Assembly: GCA_963823525.1 (NCBI GenBank)
Contig: CAWGLW010000001.1
Coordinates: 310,001 to 374,000, forward strand
Length of the DNA stretch: 64,000 nucleotides
DNA from: CAWGLW01 sp963823525
Lineage (GTDB): Bacteria > Pseudomonadota > Gammaproteobacteria > Steroidobacterales > Steroidobacteraceae
Reading direction: 5' to 3'
The notes under the pieces are model-generated. The model did no database searches. It saw nothing but the letters and a program-made list of their open reading frames with translations, and was not told the DNA's origin. Below, in pieces: positions 50,983 through 58,655 of the stretch. Position 1 is the first letter of the stretch, and each line of letters starts with the position of its first letter. The translations under genes were made by a program, and so were the position numbers.

Positions 50983-52290
50983 ATGCTGCCATTCAAGCGC
51001 GCCGTGAGCACGGCGCCGGCCATTTGCCGGGCCATTGCGCTGATTATTGCTGGCACCGCACCCTGCCTCGCTGCCGGAGGACTCGATCCGGTAGAGCAAC
51101 GAATTATCGCCGCCGTGGATGCCGGTGGCCCGGGCACGATGGAACTGATTGCGGAGACAGTAAACATACCCAGCGCGACCGAGAATCATGGCGGTGTGCG
51201 CAAGGTCGGCGACGTTTACGCAGGCAAACTGCAGGCGCTGGGATTTACCACCCATTGGGTGGAACTGCCCGCGGCCCTGAACCGCGCGGGACACCTGGTG
51301 GCGACGCTCAGCGGTGGCAAGGGTCCACGAATTCTCCTGATCGGGCACCTGGATACGGTCCTCGAAGGCGAGCCTTTTACCTCAGACGACGACCGTGCCT
51401 CGGGCAGCGGCACCTCCGACATGAAAGGCGGCAATGCCGTCATCATCGCCGCCTTGCAGGCGTTGAACGCCGTCGATGCACTGGCGGGGCGAAACCTGAC
51501 CGTCGTGTTCACAGGGGACGAGGAAGACCCTGGCGACCCGGCGCTCGAATCCCGCGAGGCGCTCATTCAGGCGGGTCTCGACAGCGACATTGCGCTCGGC
51601 TTCGAAGGCGGTGTGCCGGGCCTCGGGGTCATCGGTCGCAGAGGCATTGCCGTCTGGCGCTTGAAAGTCACCGGCCGGCAAGGCCATTCCTCGGGCATTT
51701 TTGCCGAGGAGATGGGCGACGGAGCCATCTTCGAGGCCTCCCGCATCCTGACTCGCTTTCATCAGGAACTGCGCGAGCCGAACCTGACCTATAACCCGTC
51801 CCTGATCGTTGGTGGCACGAGCGTCAGCCTCGATTACGAGACGAAGCAGGGAACCGCCGCCGGCAAGACGAACGTCATTCCGCGAGAGACCCTGATCGAG
51901 GGCGACCTGCGTTACCTGTCGAGCCAGCAGCTGGCAACCACAAGGCAGCGAATGCTTGCAATTGTCGCCGACAGCCTGCCCGGGACCGAGTCGGCGTTGA
52001 GCCTCACTGAAGAATACCCGGCCATGGCGCCAACCGACTCGAACCGCGAGTTGCTCGGCGTGCTGCACCGGGTGAGCCTCGATCTCGGATTCGGGTCGAT
52101 CGAGGCGCAGGACCCGTCCGAGCGTGGTGCGGGCGATATTTCCTTTGTCTGTGACGGACGAATGGCGTGTCTCGATGGCCTTGGCGTATTCGGCGATCGC
52201 GCCCATGCGCCCGGTGAATTCCTCGAACTGGACAGCCTGCCGATGGTGACGCAGCGAACCGCACTGCTGATCTACCGGCTGGGTCGTTGA
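50983..52290 (+). CDS. Exported M20-family peptidase (carboxypeptidase G2-like)
   Basis: 435 residues with AGGGA upstream. Signal-peptide-like N-terminus (about 10-30, ending CLAAGG). Zinc site residues of M20: His in IGHLDTV, the bridging Asp in GSGTSDMKGGNA, and Glu-Glu in FTGDEEDPGDP. The dimerisation domain begins near 215 (RRGIAVWRLKVTGRQGHSSGIF). Likely removes C-terminal Glu or cleaves aminoacyl amides in the periplasm. One of the exported peptidases that fits a protein-feeding lifestyle. Confidence 0.92.
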   Translation: MLPFKRAVSTAPAICRAIALIIAGTAPCLAAGGLDPVEQRIIAAVDAGGPGTMELIAETVNIPSATENHGGVRKVGDVYAGKLQALGFTTHWVELPAALNRAGHLVATLSGGKGPRILLIGHLDTVLEGEPFTSDDDRASGSGTSDMKGGNAVIIAALQALNAVDALAGRNLTVVFTGDEEDPGDPALESREALIQAGLDSDIALGFEGGVPGLGVIGRRGIAVWRLKVTGRQGHSSGIFAEEMGDGAIFEASRILTRFHQELREPNLTYNPSLIVGGTSVSLDYETKQGTAAGKTNVIPRETLIEGDLRYLSSQQLATTRQRMLAIVADSLPGTESALSLTEEYPAMAPTDSNRELLGVLHRVSLDLGFGSIEAQDPSERGAGDISFVCDGRMACLDGLGVFGDRAHAPGEFLELDSLPMVTQRTALLIYRLGR

Positions 52291-52507
52291 TTCCCGGCCG
52301 GAGTCGGTCGCAGATTCGCCGGCCGACAATAAGTTAAATTGGCTGATCTTCCCGCAGCCGCCACCTCGGAATGAGCCGGTTGCGCTGCACGGGTGGCGGG
52401 CGCAGAGTGCTCAGTGGGCTGCGTCAAAAGCCGTCGGCCCGGTGACATCCGTCTCACCGACGCAAATCGCCGCAGCCGCTCCTTCAACGGAGAAAGGGGA
52501 AACACAT

Positions 52508-53695
52508 ATGAAGAATTATTCGATGCTTGCGCTGGCACTATTCGCGTTCGCTCTCTCGACAACTGCGGCGGCCGGTGAAATCAAGGTCATGACGCAGAAT
52601 CAGTATCTCGGTACGGATCTGACGCCGGTCATCACGGCGCCACCGGAGCAGATCAATGACCGCGTTATCGAGGCGCTGGAGAATGTCGCAGCCAGCCTGC
52701 CGGCCGAAAGGCTCGAGAAACTGGCGGCCATCATATTGAAGCGGGGAGCGCACGCGGTCGTCCTCAACGAAGCCTTCGTCTACAGCTGCGTGAACCTGGT
52801 TCCAGGCACACCCGCAGACCAGGGCTGTGGCAACCAGCGCATCAAGGGTGCTTTCATCGACTTCCTCGAAACCACCGAATCCAACCTCGGCAATGAGTAC
52901 ATCACCAAGGCACGCGTACAGAACTTCGCCATCGCGGGACTGCCCTTCAATATCGACGGCTACTGGGCCGCGCTTAGCGTCGCTGACCGCGATGCAATCC
53001 TGGTACGCAGTGATGTGGCGTCCACGGCAGCACCGGTACCGCTGGTCGCAAGCGGCTGTCGCCAGTCGCTCGAGGGTTGCAACTACTTTCCAGAGCCGTT
53101 CACCATCCCGACCGCCCTTGGCGACATTGCAATCGAGCGTGGTTTCGCCGCGGTGGACATGACGGTTGATGGAAAGTCCTACCGGGTATTTGGAACCCAC
53201 CTCGAAGTCCGGCAGCTGGTTCCAGGGCCAGCCGGCGAACCGACCCGCGTGCTGCAACGCCTGCAGGCAGCACAGCTGGTGCAGACCGCACTTGCGTTTC
53301 CTGCGCAGCCGGGTACCCGGGTTCTGTTGCTTGGCGACATCAACTCCGACCTGCGCGACGGAACCGACACACTGCCCACACCGATCGGCGAGCTGCCTCC
53401 CCCCTACGCCATCATAGCCGACGGAGGTTTCACGGATGCGTGGACGCTGCGCCCGGGCGCCAACTCGGGGAAGGGCAAGCCGGTCGTTGGAAATTCGTGC
53501 TGCCAGGCTGAAGACCTGTCGAATCGCCACTCTGCGCACTATGAGCGCATCGACGTTATCTTTTCTCAGGCGGTGCCGAAGAAGGTAAAGAACGCAAGAC
53601 TGTTGGGCGTGAAAACAGCTGACAAGACCTGGCCTCCGGGCCTGGGCCTCTGGCCATCCGACCATGCCTCGGTCGCCGCCGATCTGAATTTCTGA
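52508..53695 (+). CDS. Secreted endonuclease/exonuclease/phosphatase-family protein
   Basis: 395 residues from the ATG at 52508 with AAAGGGG upstream. Signal peptide about 1-22 (TTAAAGE). EEP motifs in order: TQNQYLGTDL (Asn), LNEAFV (metal-binding Glu), GTHLEV (His), GDINSDLRDG (Asp and Asn) and PSDHASVAADL (Asp-His). The family includes nucleases, inositol phosphatases and sphingomyelinases. Cysteine pairs (CVNLVPGTPADQGC; CRQSLEGC; NSCCQAED) suggest disulfides in an exported protein. A secreted DNase or phospholipase-like phosphatase is likely; the substrate cannot be told. Confidence 0.85.
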   Translation: MKNYSMLALALFAFALSTTAAAGEIKVMTQNQYLGTDLTPVITAPPEQINDRVIEALENVAASLPAERLEKLAAIILKRGAHAVVLNEAFVYSCVNLVPGTPADQGCGNQRIKGAFIDFLETTESNLGNEYITKARVQNFAIAGLPFNIDGYWAALSVADRDAILVRSDVASTAAPVPLVASGCRQSLEGCNYFPEPFTIPTALGDIAIERGFAAVDMTVDGKSYRVFGTHLEVRQLVPGPAGEPTRVLQRLQAAQLVQTALAFPAQPGTRVLLLGDINSDLRDGTDTLPTPIGELPPPYAIIADGGFTDAWTLRPGANSGKGKPVVGNSCCQAEDLSNRHSAHYERIDVIFSQAVPKKVKNARLLGVKTADKTWPPGLGLWPSDHASVAADLNF

Positions 53696-53731
53696 CGCGA
53701 GGCCGTCTGCTGCAGCACCGGCAGCGAAGCC

Positions 53732-53781
53732 CGGGGACAGTTTGCTTTTTCATTGCAGGAAATAAGTAAACTGTCCCCGAA
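53732..53781. repeat. REP-like inverted repeat before the HugZ-like gene
   Basis: GGGGACAGTTTGCTTTTTC (from 53733) faces GAAATAAGTAAACTGTCCCC (to 53778) with a short 7-base centre: an imperfect hairpin with the same core as the elements at 3460 and 43341. It ends about 20 bases upstream of the next gene's start. Confidence 0.75.
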
Positions 53782-53801
53782 ATCGTAGGAGCAGGTGAGT
53801 C

Positions 53802-54278
53802 ATGCTGAAGTCAACAGTCGCCGGGATATGCGAACTCATCGATGAACAACGCGTGCTTTCGCTGGCCGTCGTCGTCGACGGTATCCCGTATGCAGGATTG
53901 CTCCCGTTTGCCGTGCTGCCGGACCGCGCCGGCGTGCTGGTGCATTCATCGAAACTGTCCAGGCACGCGCAGGGGCTGTCGGCGGGTGGCCACGTCGGCG
54001 TTCTTCTGCACGAGCCGTACGGTCCCGACAAGGACCCGCTGCAGATCAAGCGCCTGACCTTCGAGTGCGTCGTAGAGCCGCTGGAGCGCGAGAGCGCGGC
54101 CTGGCAGGAAGACCGCGACCGTTTCATGGCGCGATTCCCGAAGAGCCGCATCACCTTCAAGTTGGGTGACTTCACGCTCTACCGCCTCGTATTCCAACAG
54201 GGACTGTACGTCGCGGGTTTCGGCCGGGCCGTCGATATCGAACCGGGCGACCTGGCGCTGCTGGCGAAGCATGTCTGA
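53802..54278 (+). CDS. HugZ/pyridoxamine-phosphate-oxidase-like split-barrel protein
   Basis: 158 residues, GGAGCAGGTGAG upstream. The split-barrel FMN-fold pattern is visible: LSLAVVVDGIPYAGLLPFAVLPDRAGVLVHSSKLSRHAQGLSAGG (beta strands and the FMN loop), a middle helix and the end FQQGLYVAGFGRAV with the G-F-G turn typical of HugZ-type haem-utilisation proteins. It may bind haem or FMN, or be a cofactor-independent relative. Same strand as the following membrane protein, 21 bases apart. Confidence 0.82.
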   Translation: MLKSTVAGICELIDEQRVLSLAVVVDGIPYAGLLPFAVLPDRAGVLVHSSKLSRHAQGLSAGGHVGVLLHEPYGPDKDPLQIKRLTFECVVEPLERESAAWQEDRDRFMARFPKSRITFKLGDFTLYRLVFQQGLYVAGFGRAVDIEPGDLALLAKHV

Positions 54279-54299
54279 CTCGACGCAACGAAGAACCCG

Positions 54300-54755
54300 A
54301 TGAACGCACGCGTTGCCGGCTGGGCCTCGATCAGCGGATTGTTGGTCGGTGCGGTGGCGCTGGTGCTGGCGGCCATGCACCTGGCGGCAGGCCCGTTTCA
54401 GAAGCCGCCGCCCGTCGCGGAAGTGATCGCGAAAAGAGCGCAGTCGATTTATGAAAGGGCGCTGGACTTGCTGAGTGAAGACCCCGTCATCGCGGAGGGT
54501 ACGCCCGAGCTGGAATCAGCGGCCCCGGATGAGCGGGATCTCGACCAGATCGTCCGCGGTGCGACGGCGGGTCTCGGTGCATTGGCGATCGCACTTGGCA
54601 TCGCCGGCTTTGCTCGGCGGGAGGGTCTGCGTGCCTGTGGCGGCGCGGTTGTACTGGGCGTGGCCGCCCTGCCCTGGCAACTCGGGCTCGCGGTGCTCAT
54701 CGCTATCGTGATGGTCTCGCTCGCCCCGCGCGTTGGATTGACAGCCCAAACCTGA
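54300..54755 (+). CDS. Small membrane protein of unknown function
   Basis: 151 residues. One N-terminal hydrophobic helix (about 12-32), a soluble segment (about 33-85), then two or three helices (about 86-108, 112-128, 129-145). No recognised family. A weak ribosome binding site and tight spacing to the HugZ-like gene suggest it is expressed with it. Confidence 0.65.
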   Translation: MNARVAGWASISGLLVGAVALVLAAMHLAAGPFQKPPPVAEVIAKRAQSIYERALDLLSEDPVIAEGTPELESAAPDERDLDQIVRGATAGLGALAIALGIAGFARREGLRACGGAVVLGVAALPWQLGLAVLIAIVMVSLAPRVGLTAQT

Positions 54756-54794
54756 CAACGCTGCCAGCTGCCGCCGGAACGCGCCAGCCGCCAA

Positions 54795-55148
54795 TCAGTC
54801 GCGGCAGAACTGCTCGTGCAGCGTGTGCATCAGTGACTCGGCCTGTTCGCTCGCGAGGCTGTAATAAATCGACTGTCCGGCGCGGCGTGTCTTGACCAGG
54901 TTGTTTTGCCGCAGGACTGCGAGGTGCTGAGATAAGGCCGATTGACTCAGGCCAACTCCGGGCTGCAGTTCGCCCACGGAACGCTCGCCCTCTGCGAGCT
55001 GGCAGAGAATCATCAGTCGCGCGGGGTTGGCCATCGCCGCGAGCAACTCGCAGGCCCTGGCGGCATTTTTTTCCAGGCGCTTGAGGTCAATCGGCTCGCT
55101 GGGGGTGGGCGTGCGGCAACTCACCCCCGGCACCCGCTGCCCGCTCAC
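54795..55148 (-). CDS. ArsR/SmtB-family regulator, probable persulfide sensor of the sHdr operon
   Basis: 117 residues from a GTG that overlaps the lbpA stop (GTGA). Winged-helix domain with the recognition region LSQSALSQHLAVLRQNNLVKTRRAGQSIYYSL. Cys49 (helix 2, MILCQLAEG) and Cys115 (last helix, EQFCRD) occupy the positions of the two reactive cysteines in SqrR/BigR and the sHdrR repressor of Hyphomicrobium. These form a polysulfide bridge when reactive sulfur species are present. It lacks obvious metal-site clusters. By position and cysteines it is probably the repressor of the operon. Confidence 0.88.
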   Translation of the reverse strand: MSGQRVPGVSCRTPTPSEPIDLKRLEKNAARACELLAAMANPARLMILCQLAEGERSVGELQPGVGLSQSALSQHLAVLRQNNLVKTRRAGQSIYYSLASEQAESLMHTLHEQFCRD

Positions 55149-55585
55149 GCGCAGCCCGCGAAACCGTCCGCCGCCATCTTTTCCTCATAGGGACCGGCGA
55201 CGTCCGCACCGGGTACGAGCGTCGGGCTGACGCTGGCCCAATCCTCAGGCTTGAGCACGATCAGCCAGCCCGCACCGTAGGGATCGTCATTAGCCAGGCT
55301 CGGCGTCGCTGACAGGGCCTCGTTTGTCTCCACCACTTCGCCAGCGGCCGCGACCTTTGCGGGCCCTACCCACTTGCCGGACTCGACCGTTGCGCAGGAC
55401 TTGCCCGCCTTGATGGTCTTGCCAACGGCCTTGGGCGTATACGCGACCAGCTTTCCGGCCATCGCGGTCGCGATCGCGGTCATTCCAACCCTGACGTTGC
55501 CGTCACCGATCTCCTTGAACCAGATATGGTTACCGACGTCGTAGAGCAGATCATCGGGCAGGTTACAACCCTTCACTGTAGGCAT
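55145..55585 (-). CDS. lbpA: Lipoate-binding protein LbpA (GcvH-like)
   Basis: 146 residues with GAGGAGG upstream. A GcvH-type lipoyl domain in which the lipoylated lysine is Lys71 (ATVESGKWVGP). The segment GMTAIATAMAGKLVAYTPKAVGKTIKAG is typical of the sulfur-metabolic LbpA group rather than of glycine cleavage GcvH. In sHdr organisms this protein is the dedicated cofactor of sulfur oxidation and is lipoylated by its own assembly enzymes. It sits 11 bases after the 144-residue gene and overlaps the regulator gene. Confidence 0.93.
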   Translation of the reverse strand: MPTVKGCNLPDDLLYDVGNHIWFKEIGDGNVRVGMTAIATAMAGKLVAYTPKAVGKTIKAGKSCATVESGKWVGPAKVAAAGEVVETNEALSATPSLANDDPYGAGWLIVLKPEDWASVSPTLVPGADVAGPYEEKMAADGFAGCA

Positions 55586-55596
55586 GATCGGCCTCC

Positions 55597-56031
55597 TCAG
55601 GCGTTATCAATCCGAGCTGCGTCTTCCCGCACGGGCCGGGAAGCACAGCAGAAATCACCAAGCTCCGCGACCTGCATCTTGCCGGTCACGAAAAGATAAA
55701 GATGGTTGGCGACGAGCGCCATCATCTGCAACCGCCGGGCGTTGTCCGGGTGCGCCGGCTCCGTCGTTATCAGGTTGTAATGATAGACGAGCTCGCGGCA
55801 GGTTTCCCGGCAGGCGTTGAAGCTTGGCTGCCCCCGGCAGCCCTGCCGGTGCAATGCCAGCAGACGGAAGCCCTCGCGCAGATCGGCGGTGGGCTCTTCG
55901 TCATGGGCAGACACCCAATGCTCGAGCACCGATTCGCCGAGCCGCAGGAGTTCCTCGGCCGACGCGGGACCGGCTCCATCCTGCAGACCGGTTTCGCCCA
56001 GCCTCTGCTCAATCTCGATCAGTGATCTCAC
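55597..56031 (-). CDS. Cysteine-containing protein of unknown function in the sHdr operon
   Basis: 144 residues from GTG 56031, whose bases overlap the shdrB2 stop (GTGA); a longer frame upstream is the shadow of shdrB2. Mostly helical. Five cysteines: Cys65, Cys74 and Cys78 (GCRGQPSFNACRETC) and a Cys128-Cys129 pair (GDFCCASRP). The arrangement would suit metal, iron-sulfur or thiol binding. No family recognised and no membrane span. Coupled translation with shdrB2 and lbpA suggests a role in the complex or in LbpA handling. Confidence 0.8.
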   Translation of the reverse strand: MRSLIEIEQRLGETGLQDGAGPASAEELLRLGESVLEHWVSAHDEEPTADLREGFRLLALHRQGCRGQPSFNACRETCRELVYHYNLITTEPAHPDNARRLQMMALVANHLYLFVTGKMQVAELGDFCCASRPVREDAARIDNA

Positions 56032-56966
56032 GCCAGTCCCTTCTGGCGAACAAAATCCATTGAGTCGGATATATTCTCGTGCACGCCCACCTGCCTGGGC
56101 TTCAGGCCCAGCGCCAGTCCCAGCAGTTGCGTGAAATAGAGAATCTTCACGCTCGTCTTTTGACCGAACTGTTTCTCGGCGCGTACCTGGTGCATCTCCA
56201 GTCCCGAATGACAGGTGGGGCACTCCGTTGCGATCACCTCGGCGCCGGCCGCCTCGGCGGCACGGAGGATATTGAGGACCAGCTTCGTCGAAGTATCGCT
56301 GTCGGAAAGCGTGTGAGCGCCGCCGCAACAGGCGGTCTTCAACGGAAATTCGACGTTCACCGCACCTGCTGCGGCCAGCAGGTCGTCCATGTAGTGCGGC
56401 TTTGAGGTCGATTCGCTGCCGGGGCCCTGGTCCTTTTCCGGGAAAATGTGTCGCGGCCGTGTGTACATGCAGCCGTAATAATTGGCGACCCGAAGACCAC
56501 CGAGGGAGTTGCGGAGTTTCTTCTTCAGGCCCTCCTCCCCGATACCATGCATGATCCAGTCAAGCGCATGGATCGTCTCCACCTGCCCGGCCTGGTAGGT
56601 TGAATGTCCGGCCTTCTTCGACAGGCGTTCAACGACTGCCGCGCTCGACGGGTCATGCGCGAGGTCGTATTCGGCTTTCTTGAGGTTGTGATAGCAGCCA
56701 TTGCAGGGCGCCATCACGACATCCATTTTCATTTCGGATGCCGCGATCGACATCACCCGCGAAGACAGGTAGGTTTGCAGCTTCGGATCGATGTTCTTGA
56801 CTTCCATCGCCCCGCAGCAATTCCAGTTCTTGACCTCGACGAGATCCAGGCCAAGGGCCTTGCCGACCTGTTCGGTCGACCGGTTGTAGGAGTGCGCAGT
56901 GCCTTCCAGCGCACATCCCGGGTAGTAGGCGACCCGCTTGTATTTGCCTTTGGCTGTTGCGGTCAT
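56028..56966 (-). CDS. shdrB2: sHdrB2, CCG-domain subunit
   Basis: 312 residues. Two complete CCG cysteine motifs: Cys18, Cys50-Cys51, Cys88, Cys91 (NWNCCGAME, PCNGC) and Cys166, Cys213-Cys214, Cys249, Cys252 (TACCGGAH, CPTC). Each would hold a noncubane [4Fe-4S] cluster as in HdrB of methanogens, where heterodisulfide is reduced. In sulfur oxidisers the partner is the sHdr complex that oxidises sulfane sulfur. It overlaps shdrC2 (ATGA). Confidence 0.95.
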   Translation of the reverse strand: MTATAKGKYKRVAYYPGCALEGTAHSYNRSTEQVGKALGLDLVEVKNWNCCGAMEVKNIDPKLQTYLSSRVMSIAASEMKMDVVMAPCNGCYHNLKKAEYDLAHDPSSAAVVERLSKKAGHSTYQAGQVETIHALDWIMHGIGEEGLKKKLRNSLGGLRVANYYGCMYTRPRHIFPEKDQGPGSESTSKPHYMDDLLAAAGAVNVEFPLKTACCGGAHTLSDSDTSTKLVLNILRAAEAAGAEVIATECPTCHSGLEMHQVRAEKQFGQKTSVKILYFTQLLGLALGLKPRQVGVHENISDSMDFVRQKGLA

Positions 56967-57757
56967 GAACCTGTCCTCTCTGCCGCTACGGCAGGACTTG
57001 CGTCTCGTCTGGCGGACTCGATCAGGCCATCGAGGCCCAGCGCCTGGCGCCGCTCATGCTCCTGCTCGTGCACGTACTCCTCGATTGCGGCACGAGCCGC
57101 GCCCCATCGATCCGTGCGCGGTGCAACAAGCGTCGCCATGCCCATCTTCGTCAGCATCGAGACCGGCAGGTGCCTGAGCACGCGGCGCATCATCTCGATC
57201 AGCCACTCCTGGCGCAGGCTCTGCCCGGTACGCTCGAAGAATCCCTTCATGATCCGGCCTTCCTCGATTTTCCCGCGCGCGAAGACCTGGCTCGAGAAGA
57301 CTTCGTCAAAGATCATCGACGGTGACTTCGGCGCGTGGCCCTTGAGTTCGAGCCAGTGTGACAGCGCCTTCATGACACCCTCGGGAACAACGTCACGCGG
57401 GCAGGCATAGGTGCACTTGTTGCAGGAGACGCACTGCCAGATGATGTCTTTGTCGCGCAGGATCTCCGATTCCATGCCCATTCGGATCAGGTAGATCCAG
57501 TAGCGCGGATTGAACTCCGGATTCAACGCATTGACCGTGCAGGCGTTGGTGCACGATCCGCACTGCCAGCAGCGATGCACGTACTCACCGCCCGGCAAGG
57601 CGGCAATCTCGTCCTGCATGTCTTCATTGTAATCGGTCACCACGCGCGACTCGATGAACGTACTCCAGTCCCCGGAGACGTCGACACCGTCGATCACGAG
57701 GCTCTCGTGCGTGTCGATGTTCTCGGGTCGGATCAGCGACTTTTCAAAAATGGGCAT
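56963..57757 (-). CDS. shdrC2: sHdrC2, ferredoxin-like subunit
   Basis: 264 residues. Two [4Fe-4S] motifs: CWQCGSCTNAC (Cys63, 66, 69, 73) and CVSCNKCTYACP (Cys109, 112, 115, 119). An unusual N-terminal part with HESLVIDGVDVSGDWSTFIESRVV and a C-terminal helical tail match the C2-type subunit of sHdr clusters. Transfers electrons between sHdrA and the B2 subunit. Translationally coupled to shdrB2. Confidence 0.94.
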   Translation of the reverse strand: MPIFEKSLIRPENIDTHESLVIDGVDVSGDWSTFIESRVVTDYNEDMQDEIAALPGGEYVHRCWQCGSCTNACTVNALNPEFNPRYWIYLIRMGMESEILRDKDIIWQCVSCNKCTYACPRDVVPEGVMKALSHWLELKGHAPKSPSMIFDEVFSSQVFARGKIEEGRIMKGFFERTGQSLRQEWLIEMMRRVLRHLPVSMLTKMGMATLVAPRTDRWGAARAAIEEYVHEQEHERRQALGLDGLIESARRDASPAVAAERTGS

Positions 57758-57769
57758 GAGCGTGCCTTC

Positions 57770-58642
57770 TCAGTCAAGAAGTGCCGGTGGAGATGCGCGG
57801 TTGTACACCGCCTCCCCATCGATCGTTTTCGAATTCATGCGCACCGCACCAACCTGGACTCCGTCGAGCCCGAGCAGGCGCCGAGTGTGCTGCATCGGGT
57901 CCTCGGGGGCCGAGAAATCCGCGCGCAGGTAACTGCCACCCTGTTCGCATATGTAGCCGGCGTAGACCTGCGCGCAGAGCATGTCGACGAAATGCAGGAC
58001 GTCGCGGAACACCCCGTTGTCGGCAAGGAACTGGCTCAGCTCCTCGCGCAGCACGAGGAATGTCTCGTAGTCATCGCCGGCCGGAATCGTGCGATGGTCG
58101 ACATCCTCGCCAAACCAGATCTCGCGCAATGCCCCGGTGTTCGTGCCGGCATCCCATACCCAGCGCGTCATCAGCGGGAATCGCTCGGGGTCCACGTTGT
58201 GGAGCAACTCCGCCGCGAGATCACGCACCCAGCGATGTCCGTCGTCAGCGGGGAAGATCACGGCGAACCGGCGCATTCGCTCATCAGTGCCCGACGTATC
58301 GTTGCCCGTAGTGAGCAGGCTGCCGATGCCCGTCTGCATCGAGGCGAATGCAGCCGGCTCCAGCCACGGAAGAATGCGCCGTCGCACCGTCGGCATGAAC
58401 GCACAAAGCGGACGGAACTGCTCGATGCTCAGGCTCCTCGCGCCCTCTCCGTTGGCCCCGAAAGCTTCACGGAAGACCCGTGACTTGAATTTCAGTGCAT
58501 CCACGTAGCGCTCGACGCCGCCGAGTGCCTCCGCCCCTTCGACGAGTGTCTCGAATGCCAGTCGCAGTCGCGGCCCGCTCAGTTCGAGCGGCGGCCGCGC
58601 CTGCGTTTTTGGCGGAGGAGCTGCTTTTGAACGCCCGAACAT
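57770..58642 (-). CDS. sHdr-associated hypothetical protein (Hyp)
   Basis: 290 residues. Encoded in the fixed position between shdrA and shdrC2, as in other sHdr clusters. No cofactor motif. It contains only a few cysteines (Cys79, and Cys residues near 223 and 232, AQVYAGYICEQGG). A Pro-rich N-terminus (SKAAPPPKTQARPP) precedes a helical body with FPADDGHRWVRDLAAELL. In characterised clusters this Hyp protein is a conserved member of unknown role, probably part of the complex. The start codon has a poor ribosome binding site. Confidence 0.88.
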   Translation of the reverse strand: MFGRSKAAPPPKTQARPPLELSGPRLRLAFETLVEGAEALGGVERYVDALKFKSRVFREAFGANGEGARSLSIEQFRPLCAFMPTVRRRILPWLEPAAFASMQTGIGSLLTTGNDTSGTDERMRRFAVIFPADDGHRWVRDLAAELLHNVDPERFPLMTRWVWDAGTNTGALREIWFGEDVDHRTIPAGDDYETFLVLREELSQFLADNGVFRDVLHFVDMLCAQVYAGYICEQGGSYLRADFSAPEDPMQHTRRLLGLDGVQVGAVRMNSKTIDGEAVYNRASPPALLD

Positions 58643-58655
58643 CGATCTGCCACGC

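Noticed and set aside
55145..55585. Glycine cleavage system H protein
   Set aside because: No gcvT or gcvP nearby, and the position within the sHdr operon and the sequence favour LbpA.
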